NCBI RefSeq assembly: GCF_024758565.1
Contig: NZ_CP079199.1
Location: 673,501-737,500 of the forward strand
Origin: Mesomycoplasma ovipneumoniae
Lineage (GTDB): Bacteria; Bacillota_I; Bacilli_A; Mycoplasmatales; Metamycoplasmataceae
Direction of reading: 5' to 3'
DNA length: 64,000 bases
This document shows positions 46,246-57,959 of this stretch, in pieces. Within the stretch, counting starts at the first letter, position 1; each line of letters starts with the position of its first letter. The position numbers and the translations under genes are program-made. Below the pieces are notes generated by a model, which worked only from the letters and a program-made list of their open reading frames with translations, was not told the DNA's origin and ran no database searches.

Positions 46246-48180
46246 TTGACATTTATGAACCTAACAGAGGAACAACAGAAAGTTATTAATTTAGCATTAA
46301 AAGGCAAAAATGTTCTAGTTGATGCTTGTATTGGGAGTGGAAAAACAACAGTAATTCAAGCTTTGTGTAATAAATTTACTGGTAAAGAGATTTTGTACTT
46401 AACTTACAACAAATTATTAAAAGCTGAAGCTAAAAACAAAATTAAAAACAAGACTGAAAACAAAAAAGTTACTGTACAAAACTACCACGGATTTGCATAC
46501 GGACTTTTGAAAAAAGAAGATATTAATTCTTCCTCTGCAGATGCAATTAGAATATTTTTAGAAAATAACATTTCCGTTGGTACTTATGATGTTTTACTAA
46601 TTGATGAATATCAAGATATTACTGAAGAAATATCTTACTTATTGGAAAAAATAAAAGAAGAAAATCCTAATATACAAATTGTTGCTGTTGGCGATGTTAA
46701 TCAAAAAATTTACGATAATACAAAATTAAATGTTACTGATTTTATTAATAAATTTTTAGGATCATATGAAAAAATTAGCTTAACATTCTCCTTCAGAATG
46801 CCAAAAGAACACGCTAATATGTTGGGCCGAATTTGGAATAAAACAATTAAAGGGGTCAACAAAAATTGCCAGATCCAATATATGGAATTGGAAGAAATTA
46901 AGGAATTTTTGTCTAGACAAAAACCTGCTGATATCTTATGTTTAGGACCCAGATTTAGTGAAGAAATGACAGAAGTATTAAACTATCTTGGAGAAAATCA
47001 TAGTGATATTTTTGATAAAGAAACCGTTTATGCTTCTATAAGAGATAGTGACGCAAATTTGTCGCCCAAAAAAAATTCAGCTATTTTTACAACATATGAT
47101 AGCTCAAAAGGATTGGAAAAACCTATTTGTGTTATTTTTAATTTTACCATAAATTATTGAGAAAACCGGTTAGATAAAATTACTGCAAATTATGAAATTG
47201 TAAAAAACATATTCTGTGTAGCGGCAAGTAGGGGGAAAGAAAAAATCATATTTGTAAAGCCACCTTACAAAATTAAAGATGAAAAATTAGTTAAAGATAA
47301 AATATTAGATGAAGATACTCTTATAAAAAGCCAATCTAGTAGCAATCAAAAAGATAAACTAGAATATTCAATGTCTACAATGTTTCAACATAATTATGAC
47401 AAAGATATTATCGAAATGCGCCAAATGCTTGATGTAGAACAAATTCATAGGGAGGATAAAACCGAAATAGAGGTAAAAAACAGTGATGGGTTAATTGATC
47501 TTACTCCCTGTATTGGGATTTTTCTTGAAGCATATTATTTTAATGGCTACGATATGGATAAGGAAATTCAAAATTGAATTCAAAACTACAATGTTAAGAA
47601 GCAAAAAGAATACGATGATTTTAAAAAAGAAAGAAAATCATTAAACGATTTAATACTATTTTATGTTTATTTACAAACAAATCATAAAAGATATATTAAT
47701 CAAACGCAATCATATTTTGTCGATAGTAATGCTATTCAACAAATGCACAAAAGATTATCAGAGGAGCTTAGTAGGAACGAAAAAATTCAACAGAGTTGCT
47801 TTTTAGAATTTAATAATAACGTAAATAATTTTACAATGAATGTTCGCGGAATAGCTGATGTTGTAAAAGAAAAAGATAATACAGTTTATGAACTTAAATT
47901 TGTTAACTATTTAACAGATGATCATTTTTTACAAACAGCTTCGTATATGTTAGCCTTAAAAAAGGAAAAAGGTATATTATGGAATGTTAAAAAAAATGAA
48001 ATGTACAAAATTAAAATTAAAAATCCTGAAAATTTTAGAGTTAAGCTTGCAGAAACAATCTCTAAAGGCCGGTATAAAGAAAAAAATCTCAGTCAAAATC
48101 AAGCCAAAAAAAGATCATGGAGCATATGAAAACTATTGAGAATCAACAAATTATTGATTTGAATCAAAAATTTGCTATAA
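46246..48180 (+). CDS. SF1 (UvrD/Rep-like) helicase fused to RecB-like nuclease domain
   Basis: Reading TGA as Trp gives one 644-residue protein. Helicase motifs: I GSGKTT (30-35), Ia YLTYNKLL, II LIDEYQD (118-124), III VGDVNQKIYD (148-157), IV TFSFRMP, V TYDSSKGLEKP and VI VAASRGKEKIIF. The C-terminus holds a PD-(D/E)xK pattern, GIADVV (Asp538), YELKF (Glu549, Lys551) and a Gln in FLQTASYML, as in RecB and Cas4 nucleases. A TTG start five bases after AGAGGA is preferred to the ATG at 46255. It is a lone gene with decayed flanks, so it may be acquired. Unwinding-coupled DNA cutting, in repair or defence, is inferred. Confidence 0.82.
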
Positions 48181-48564
48181 ATTAACGTAGAAACAAATTT
48201 TCAAAATAAGATTTTTCTATCGGAGTTCTGATTGCTAACAGCACTAATCTTAATTTACTTGATAGTGCAACGTATATTTATAGTATTTTAGGCCCAGTTC
48301 CTGTTGAATTTAAAAAACAAAATGTTTTGATAAAAACTCATAAAGAAATGATTTTTACGTTAAAAAATTTCTTAAAATATCACGATATAATAGATTTATT
48401 TTCATACACAAGCTTTGATTTTACACTAAACATTTAAAAAAATAATGGTTTTAACCCCATAAATTAGCATAAAAATTTGCTCGTGTGATCGAATTTAGCA
48501 TACATTTATTCATTATTAAAGATGAAATGCCGTCATATGATCATGCTAAAGTGGGAAATTTTTA
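48181..48564. other. gene-remnant region between helicase and mnmE
   Basis: A plus-strand frame from 48210 to 48437 stays open for 75 codons and reads like protein (GVLIANSTNLNLLDSATYIY, then FLKYHDIIDLFSYTSF) but has no start codon and follows a TAA. I do not recognise it; it may be the tail of a gene once cotranscribed with the helicase. The following about 125 bases to the mnmE stop show nothing clear. Confidence 0.4.
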
Positions 48565-49893
48565 TTATTTTCCTAGACAAAACCGTGAAAAAATTGAATC
48601 AAGCAAGTTTTCATCGTCTGTTCTGCCAAAAATAGTTTGTAATTCTCTTCAAGCATTACGTAAATCTACAATTGCAATTTCAGGTCCAAAACCAGATTCT
48701 AGACTATTTTTAGCCTCCACAATTGCTGTTTTTGCTAGTTCTATCTGTGAAATTTGGAATGAATTAGCGACAAACTGGTTTTCTTTTCCCAAAAAGGCAA
48801 AAATAGTTTTAATTTTGTCAATTAAGCTATCAATTTGTTTGTTTTTAGCGCTAATTAATATTTTATCAGCAAATTCTTCCTTATTTTCAATTAGGTCAGA
48901 TTTATTATAGACTTGCAAATATACTTGATTTTCACTAATTTTTTCACTTAAATCAAGATGTTTAGATTTTTTTTGACTTGCATCAATAACATGTAAAATT
49001 AAATCAGATTTTTCCATGTTTTCAAAGGTTTTATTAATTCCAATTTGCTCAATTTTCTGCTTAGTTTTTCTAATTCCGGCAGTATCAAAAACTTTAAAAA
49101 GTAAATTGTCAATCACAAAATTACCTTCAACAATATCACGAGTTGTTCCAGGAATTTCACTTATTATCGCCTTATTTTCGTCAATTAAAGCATTTAGAAG
49201 CGAAGACTTGCCGCTATTGGGTTCGCCGATTAAAGATGTCCTTATTCCTTCATAAATTAGTCTTGAATTATCGGCTATTTTTATTAATTCATTAAAATTT
49301 TTTATTAATTCATCAATTTTAGGAATAAGAATCTGATTTGTCAGAATTTCAACATCATCATATTCGGGATAATCAATATTTACCTCAATAGTCCCGATAA
49401 TTTCCTCGATTTGTTGGATTAATTTTTTAATAAAGTTTGAACTTGCGCCAGAAAACTGTTTAAGAGCAACATTGTGTTGTGATTTAACTTGAGCATGAAT
49501 TAAATCATTAATTGCTTGCGCTTTAACTAAGTCAATTTTCCCATTTAAAAAAGCACGCAAGCTGAACTCTCCAGGATTTGCAAGTCTAGCGAGTTTAGTT
49601 TTTAAAATAGTTTCAAGAATTAAATTTGTATTTAAAACTCCGCCATGAGCGTTTATTTCTACAGTTTCTTCGCCAACAAAATTTTTATTTCCAGCAAATC
49701 ATAAAACTAAAACTTGATCAATTTTAGTTTGATTATCATGAATCCAGCCAAAAGTTATTTCCATGGAATTGCCAATTTTCCCGGTAAAAATTTTTTCCAT
49801 GATCTTAAAGGCGTTTGGTCCTGAAATTCTAATGATCGAAATTGCTTGATTTATTGCTCCTGATGCAATCGCACAAATAGTATCAAAAACCAT
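48565..49893 (-). CDS. mnmE: tRNA modification GTPase MnmE
   Basis: With MnmG it makes the cmnm5 group on U34 of tRNAs. The 442 residues comprise an N-terminal folate-binding domain, a helical domain ([20 protein letters not shown]), an inserted G domain with [34 protein letters not shown] and NKSD, and the diagnostic C-terminus [11 protein letters not shown] with the conserved Cys. It follows the ABC-F gene by 52 bases on the same strand. Confidence 0.96.
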
Positions 49894-49945
49894 TTAATAT
49901 ATTCCTAAATTAAATTTAAAAGTTAAAACAAAATACTTTTATAGA

Positions 49946-51562
<1,617 letters not shown>

Positions 51563-51734
51563 TTTTGAGTCTCTTTAAATTATAATTTAATAAAATATCT
51601 AAAAATTATATTACAATTTCTATTAAATTAAAGTAAAAATCTAATAAAAATAACTTCTAAATTTAATATTAGACCTCTAATTTTCAATAAAGATTAAAAA
51701 AAGCTAAATAAAAGATTAAAAAGCGAGGTTTTTG

Positions 51735-52745
51735 GTGGCAATAAAAAAACATATTTATAAATTTTTCAGTGGATTAGCAATTTTGCCAATCTTTCTTATT
51801 TCCTGCTCTCAACCAAAAACAGAAACAAATGATTCTTCTATTCCATCAATTATTATTCCAATTCCAGAAAACAAGGATGAATTCCAAAAACGTGCACCGC
51901 GTTCATTTGATCTTTATGTTTCAGAAGTAAATGCTATTAGGTTGAAATGATTTTTAAATAAACCTAGCCTAATTAATCTTTTGCCCGAGGAAAAAAGCAA
52001 AATTTATACTTCTAATGTTGCAAAAAGTTTTGTTTTTGATAATAAAAATCGAATTTTAGCTTTTCAAGACAATTTTGACTCATCTGAGGAAATTAATCCA
52101 AATTTCTTGCAAAATATCTTTCAAAAAACATCCGCTGCTTATTCTGGTAAAAAAATAAATGACGAAAATACTAAGCTATTAAATGATTCTGGTAAAGATA
52201 ATTTTGAAAAACATAAAATAATTTCAAAAATTTTTACGCAAAATTGACGCTATATTGAAACTAAGTTATTAAAACCAAATATTATTCAAAAAGACAATAA
52301 AAATTATCTTTTAATTAATGCATATAAATTTATTTTTTCATCACCTCTCGGCGGTTCAAATCTTCAAACTAATGAAAAAAATGACACAAAATCTGATAAA
52401 AAATGAAAAATAAGTGCCCCAAACACAAATCCAACTCCTATTTTAAGACTTCATTGGCATAATCAAAGTTTAGAAAATCCATTCAAAATTAAGCTTAATT
52501 CAAAAGATAATTTAAACTCTGAGTACGATTTGCAGCTAATTAATAATATTGATCAACCCGAATCTGTTGCTGATTATAGTTTTAATTTTTCTGATTCAAA
52601 CCCAAAAATACCCGATAGTCCGCTCCAAATTTCACACATAGACCCTATTTTTCGAGTTGTTATTCAAAGTTTTGCTATTCCATATCAAGACAGTGTTGCT
52701 AATTTTGAAAGCGATAATTTTAAATTTAATTATGAATTTGACTAA
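51735..52745 (+). CDS. lipoprotein of unknown function upstream of opp
   Basis: This is a 336-residue surface lipoprotein. The N-terminus VAIKKHIYKFFSGLAILPIF ends in LISCS, a clear lipobox with Cys about residue 24. The body is Asn/Ser/Lys-rich with no motif I know. I chose GTG 51735 (site GCGAGG seven bases upstream); TTG 51732 is possible. It lies 417 bases before oppB and might supply substrate binding for the Opp transporter, but it is far shorter than known mycoplasma OppA. Confidence 0.72.
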
Positions 52746-52803
52746 TGCAAAAGCTTTTGCAAATAAGAAAATTAGGCTATTTACATAAGGTAATCATTTT
52801 TGT

Positions 52804-52820
52804 AAAAAAAAAAAAAAAAA
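52804..52820 (+). repeat. 17-base A-tract before the leader ORF
   Basis: A homopolymer of 17 A lies just upstream of a possible promoter (TTGATT at 52825-52830; TAAAAT at 52850-52855, spacing 19, weak). It repeats the A-tract/promoter/short-ORF/hairpin order of the dispersed repeats. Confidence 0.6.
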
Positions 52821-52888
52821 TAAATTGATTAATTTTTTACTTTTTGTGTTAAAATGTTAATTGTATTTTATGTAATAAGGAAATTGAT

Positions 52889-53068
52889 ATGCAATTCATC
52901 TTAAATATCTTTAATATGTGAGAATTTAGATCAATGGTTTTTTCTAAAAAAATCAGTTTTTTTGCATTTTCTTTTTTCAATGTTTTTTATAAATCCATTA
53001 ATTCATACAAAAATAAAAATATTTTTAAAAATATTAAAAACTCGCCCATTTCAAATTTAATTTTGTAA
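52889..53068 (+). CDS. 59-residue Phe-rich leader ORF upstream of oppB
   Basis: The ORF has an ATG start with AAGGAAATTG upstream and reads one TGA as Trp. The peptide has eleven Phe, a hydrophobic run SFFAFSFFNVF and then Lys/Asn-rich sequence. It could be a small membrane peptide or a regulatory leader. Its last codons form the left arm of a hairpin that competes with the terminator in front of oppB, which argues for a regulatory role. Confidence 0.5.
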
Positions 53069-53124
53069 AATTTTAAAAAATAATATTAAATTTAATTTGA
53101 AACGGGCCAAAAACCCGTTTTTTT
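53044..53124 (+). promoter_or_regulatory. attenuator-like structure before the opp operon
   Basis: Two exclusive RNA folds are visible. Fold 1: 53044-53063, starting GCCCATTTCAAATTTAA, pairs with 53088-53107 ending TTTGAAACGGGC (two mismatches in 20). Fold 2: AAACGGG (53100-53106) pairs with CCCGTTT (53114-53120) and runs into a U-tract, a standard terminator. They share bases 53100-53106. The left arm of fold 1 lies in the final codons of the leader ORF, so a ribosome ending there would free the terminator. Confidence 0.6.
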
Positions 53125-53162
53125 ATTTAAAAAATATTTAAAACTAAATAATGAGGAAAAAA

Positions 53163-54263
53163 ATGACGCTAAAAAATGATGGTGAACATCGCACAGATCT
53201 GTTAAAAATAGGTATAAGCCCTTCAATTCAAGGTGTAGCCAAAAAGAATATTGATTATAATTATATTTATACTATTCCGCCAACAAAGAAAAAGAAAAAT
53301 CCACTATTAAAGTATTTGGGTTTTGACTCGTTTTTTTTCCGTTTTTCGAAAAAAATTGTAAAAATTTTTTTCGAATTTGTAATAGTGGCTTGAATTGTTG
53401 CAACGTTAGTTTTTCTTCTGATTGACTCAATTCCAGGTGAGCCAGGTTTTCTTGATGGCCTAAATGAGGCTCAAAAAACAGCGGAAAAACAACTTTATGG
53501 GCTTGACTTGCCTCAAGCGCAACGATACTTCAACTACCTTTGAAATTTTATCAATTTTGATTTTGGAATTTCATATAGTCTTAGACCTCGTGTAGAAATT
53601 AGTGACTTTATTTGGCAAAGGTTTTTTACATCCTTTTCTATAGGTATTGTTTCAGTTATTTTAACACTTTTAGTTGGAGTTCCACTTGGGATTGCTGTTG
53701 GAAAAAATCCAGGAAAGTTTTTTGACAATTTAGCCACAGTCTGAATAGCGATTTTTTCTTCAATTCCTTCGCTAGTTTTTGCAATTTTTCTTTTAATTTT
53801 TGGTCAAAAAGCCGGAATTCCTTACATTTTTAATATACAGGATTTTTCAACTTTTGTCCTACCTGCCATCGCCCTTTCGATTGGATCTGTAATTAGTTAT
53901 GTGCGATACATTCGATTTGAACTTAATAATGAGTTAAATTCTATGCATGCCAAATTTGCATATTTAAAAAATTTAACAAGAAATCGTTTCGTTTGAACTC
54001 ACGCACTTAAGGCATCACTTTTTCCAATTGCAACCTTTTTCCCGTTAGTTGTTTTAGGTTCTTTCATTGGATCAATTTTTGTTGAAAAAATCTTTTTAAT
54101 TACAGGATCTGGGGGAATCATGATTGACGCAATTCAGTCAAAAGATAATAATATTATTCTTTTCTTAGTAATTATTTACTCACTTTTGACAATAATTTCT
54201 TATACATTACGTGATATTAGTTACGAATTGCTTGATCCGCGAATTAGAAGGAGGGCAAAATAA
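53163..54263 (+). CDS. oppB: oligopeptide ABC transporter permease OppB
   Basis: This membrane subunit of the peptide importer has 366 residues. A long hydrophilic N-terminus (about 60 residues) precedes the first membrane segment; the BPD permease region reads ASLFPIATFFPLVVLGSFIG then GSGGIMIDAI. I chose ATG 53163, which has AGGA eight bases before it; the ATG at 53151 has no site. The stop shares bases with the oppC start (TAATG). Confidence 0.93.
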
Positions 54264-55228
54264 TGAATCAATTTCCGTCAATTGAAAAATATATTGACCA
54301 AAACTTAAAACCTAATCCATTTTTGCAACCCTTTTCATACCAAATGTGAAAATTAATGGTTGCTCAATCAAAAAGTTTTGATCGTAATTATTTTGGCAAA
54401 CCCCGTAATAATTTTTATGAAGTTTTTCTCAGATTTTCCCGTTCCTTTTCAGGTGTTTTTGGAATTGTTACCATTATTTTCATGTTAATTTTGGCAATTA
54501 TTATCCCTTTTACAACCGGATCGCCAACTGAACTTCGACCTAATATGAAAAATTTAAACTATTTTACACAAGGATTTATTTTAGGTACTGATTCTCAAGG
54601 TCGTGATGTTTGGGCATTTTTATGACACGGACTGCAGTTTTCGTTAATTTTAAGTTTTATTGTTGCGCTTTTTGATGTCGCGCTTGGAACTCTTTTTGGA
54701 ACACTAATGGGTAATTTTGACCTTTTTGACAAAATTTTTACCTTTATTATTAAAATAATTTCAAACATACCAACAATTTTAGTAATTATTTTGATGACAT
54801 TAGTTTTACGCCCGAGTTTTTGAGTTTTAGTTTTATCATTTTCACTTACAGGCTGAATCGGTCTTGCAAATCAAGTTCGTGCCCAAATAAAAAGAGCTAG
54901 AAATTTTACATGAGTAATTGCATCACGTGTTTTAGGAACTCCTTCTTATAAAATTCTACTTAATTTTGTGCCAGTAATTATTCCACTTTTAATTACAAAT
55001 ATTGTTTTTGTAATTCCAGGCACTATTCTTGGTGAAACTGGCCTTGCTTTTATTGGTCTGTCATTACCAAACGTTCCAACTTTAGGAAATGCAATTAATT
55101 CAGGAATTCCAATTGTAACCTTGTATCCTCGCTATGTTTTAATTCCTTCATTCTTTTTAATTTTGTTAACTTCTTCAATTCAAATGATCGGAAATTCAGT
55201 TCAAGACGCTCTAAGGAGGCAAAGATAA
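54263..55228 (+). CDS. oppC: oligopeptide ABC transporter permease OppC
   Basis: The second permease subunit has 321 residues with six membrane segments. GTDSQGRDVWAFLWHG is the OppC signature (LGTDxxGRD), and the EAA-type loop lies near ASRVLGTPSYKILLNFVPVI. Its start overlaps oppB and the oppD ribosome site (AAGGAGG) lies in its last codons. Confidence 0.94.
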
Positions 55229-56638
55229 ATGATTTCTTATTTTTTGGCCAAATTTTCTGATTGCAAAAATGCCGAGAATCCAACATTGTGTTATAAATTA
55301 GCAAAAAATTTAGAAAAGTTTAAAAAAGATTTAGAACTTTTAGAACAAAAAAAATTGGATAAAAAACAATATCAAGAAAAATTTTTGGAACTTAAAGAAG
55401 AATTTTTGGCTTATGAAGTTAACATAAAAAAACATTATAAATCAAAAAAATCCTATAAAATCCAAGCTATTTTAAATAGAATTCAACAATATTGACACAC
55501 AAGCTTTAACCGTTCCCATTTTGATTTTGAAGCTTTTTCTAAAAATGTTCTCTACAAACAAATTGGTAATAAAAAGTACAAAATTGTTGCTCAAATTAAA
55601 AATTTAAATTTATCCTTTGTTAATCCAGCTAATCCTTCAATCCGAAATATTGTAATTCGTAATGCTTCAATTGATTTTTATGAAGGAAAAATTCATGCAA
55701 TAATTGGCGAGTCTGGTTCAGGAAAATCGGTAATTACTTCTTGTCTTTATGGACTTGTTGGCGAAAATGCTGTTGTTGAATCAGGGGAGATAAGATTATT
55801 TAACAATCCAGTTCACAATTTTGACTTTCGTGCTTGAGAACTTTCAAATTATCGCGGCAAAATAATTTCTGCTGTTTTCCAAAATCCGATGTCAACTTTG
55901 AATCCAACCAAAAAAATTGGCAAACAAATAATGGAAGGAATGCTGTTAAATAAAATTGTCAAAAATAAAAAAGAAGCATATGAAAAAGCGCTTTTATACT
56001 TAAAAATGACAAAAATTGTCAATCCTGAAATGGTTATGAAATTATATCCTCATGAACTTTCAGGTGGAATGATTCAACGGATTGTCATTTCAGCAATTCT
56101 TTCGCTTGAGCCCAAAATTATTGTTATGGACGAGCCGACCACAGCACTTGATACAACAGTTCAGGCTTTAGTTCTTGATATTATCCGTGATTTGCAAAAA
56201 AGACTAAAAATTACGATCATTTTTATAACCCATGACTTAGGAGTGGTTGCTTCACTTGCAAATTACATCACAATTATGTATGCTGGTCAAGTTGTTGAAG
56301 AAGGAACAAGAGACGAAATTCTTTTAAATCCAAGACATCCGTATACTTGAGGGCTAATAACTTCAATGCCTGATATAAATAAAGGCGATCGTTTACAGTC
56401 AATTCGTGGGGTAGTTCCTTCTTCATTAAATTCAATTGTCGGTGATGCATTTGCGGTCAGAAATGATTATGCCTTAGAACAAGATTTTTTTGTTGAACCA
56501 AAATTTTATAAAATAAGTCCAACTCACCGTATAAAATCAGCGCTTCTTGATCCAAAAGCACCAAAAGTTATGCCACCAAAAATTATTTACCAAAAATGAC
56601 TCCAATTTCAAAAAATGAGGCAAAATAATGAGCAATAA
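55229..56638 (+). CDS. oppD: oligopeptide ABC transporter ATPase OppD with N-terminal coiled extension
   Basis: The 469-residue ATPase shows Walker A GESGSGKS near residue 165, Q-loop VFQNPMSTLNP, signature HELSGGMIQR, Walker B IIVMDEPTTALD and the OppD-type C-terminus after HPYTWGL. Before the ABC domain are about 125 extra residues rich in Lys/Glu/Leu, probably a coiled coil, that OppD of other bacteria lacks. Cys residues of a C-terminal iron-sulfur site are not seen. It overlaps oppF by 11 bases. Confidence 0.94.
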
Positions 56639-57959
56639 TTCTAAATTTTATCTTGAAAAAAACACTTATTTTTTTGGTAAGATTGTCCGCCAAACTTGGC
56701 GTCAATTAACTCCTGGTGTTAAAAAAATGCTTGAATCTAGCGGCAAAAAACCAATTGTTAGCTTTGAAAATGTCGATATTACCTATGGAACTGGTAATCG
56801 AAAAAACAAAGTTATTCATGACATAAGTTTCAATATTTATGAAGGTGAAGTTCTTTCTTTTGTTGGTGAGTCTGGTTCAGGAAAGTCAACAACCGGTTCT
56901 GCGCTTGCAGGTTTGGTTCCTCGAAGTTTTGGAAAAATCACTATTAATAATTTAGAGTTACCAAAAAATACTCGTAAAATCCGCGCTAAAATTCTTGATG
57001 AGTTAGTTTCAAATGTGCAAATGATTTTCCAAGATCCACTTTCTTCACTTAATCCTTATAAAAATATTTATGATGTAGTTACCGAAGGAATAGTCAACCT
57101 CGAACAACGAAAAAAAGGTTCAATAAAACAACTATTTTCACAACATTATTACCAAAATACCTTTGAAAATCTAGTAAAAATTCTTAAAAGCCAAAAAATT
57201 CCTCAAAATTTAATCAATCAAATTAGCGATCAATTTTACAAAAACACAAGACAAATTTCAGTGTCAGATTTGTTTGCTAATTTAATAAATTACCTGAAAA
57301 AAATTAGCTCAATTCACCCAAATATTGTTGACTTTATCCAAAAAAAGTCTCTATTTTTAAAGAACTTTTTGGAAAAACCAACAAAAGATGTAACCTATAA
57401 ATACGTTACAGACATGCTCGCCTCAATTGGACTTGATAGCTCAGTTTTGTCAAGATTTCCTTTAGAATTTTCAGGAGGACAACAACAAAGAATTGGAATT
57501 TGTCGGGCTTTATTACTTAGACCTAAAATTCTTGTTGCTGATGAGCCAATTTCGGCACTTGATGTTTCAATTCAAGCCCAAATTATCAACATTTTTAAAG
57601 ATTTAAAGGAAAAATATAACTTAACAATATTTTTCATTTCCCATGATCTTCGAATGGTTGAATACATTTCAGACCGAATTGCTGTTGTTTATCGAGGTCG
57701 AATTTTAGAAATTGGTCCAACAAAAGAAATAACCCAAAAATTTTTACACCCTTATACAAAATCATTGATTGAATCAATCCCAACAATTGAATCAAAAGGT
57801 GAATCACTTGCTGGATTTATTTATGATCCAAAAATGCATAACTATTCAGAATCAAACCAACCTGAGTGGATTGATTTAGGAAATAACCATTATATTTTAG
57901 CCACTTTTTCTGAAGTAAAACGTTGGAAATTAGGAGACTATAATTATGAAAAAAACTAG
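56628..57959 (+). CDS. oppF: oligopeptide ABC transporter ATPase OppF with inserted segment
   Basis: The 443-residue ATPase has Walker A GESGSGKST near residue 84, Q-loop MIFQDPLSSLNP, signature FSGGQQQRIGI, Walker B ILVADEPISALDVS and the OppF end HPYTKSLI. Between the Q-loop and signature there is an insertion of about 90 residues (FSQHYYQNTFENLVKILKSQ region) not found in typical OppF. It overlaps the next gene by 14 bases. Confidence 0.94.
   Translation: MSNNSKFYLEKNTYFFGKIVRQTWRQLTPGVKKMLESSGKKPIVSFENVDITYGTGNRKNKVIHDISFNIYEGEVLSFVGESGSGKSTTGSALAGLVPRSFGKITINNLELPKNTRKIRAKILDELVSNVQMIFQDPLSSLNPYKNIYDVVTEGIVNLEQRKKGSIKQLFSQHYYQNTFENLVKILKSQKIPQNLINQISDQFYKNTRQISVSDLFANLINYLKKISSIHPNIVDFIQKKSLFLKNFLEKPTKDVTYKYVTDMLASIGLDSSVLSRFPLEFSGGQQQRIGICRALLLRPKILVADEPISALDVSIQAQIINIFKDLKEKYNLTIFFISHDLRMVEYISDRIAVVYRGRILEIGPTKEITQKFLHPYTKSLIESIPTIESKGESLAGFIYDPKMHNYSESNQPEWIDLGNNHYILATFSEVKRWKLGDYNYEKN

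Noticed and set aside
48485-48910. Plus-strand frame overlapping the end of mnmE
   Set aside because: Most of it is the complement of mnmE coding sequence; only the first about 80 bases are outside that gene.
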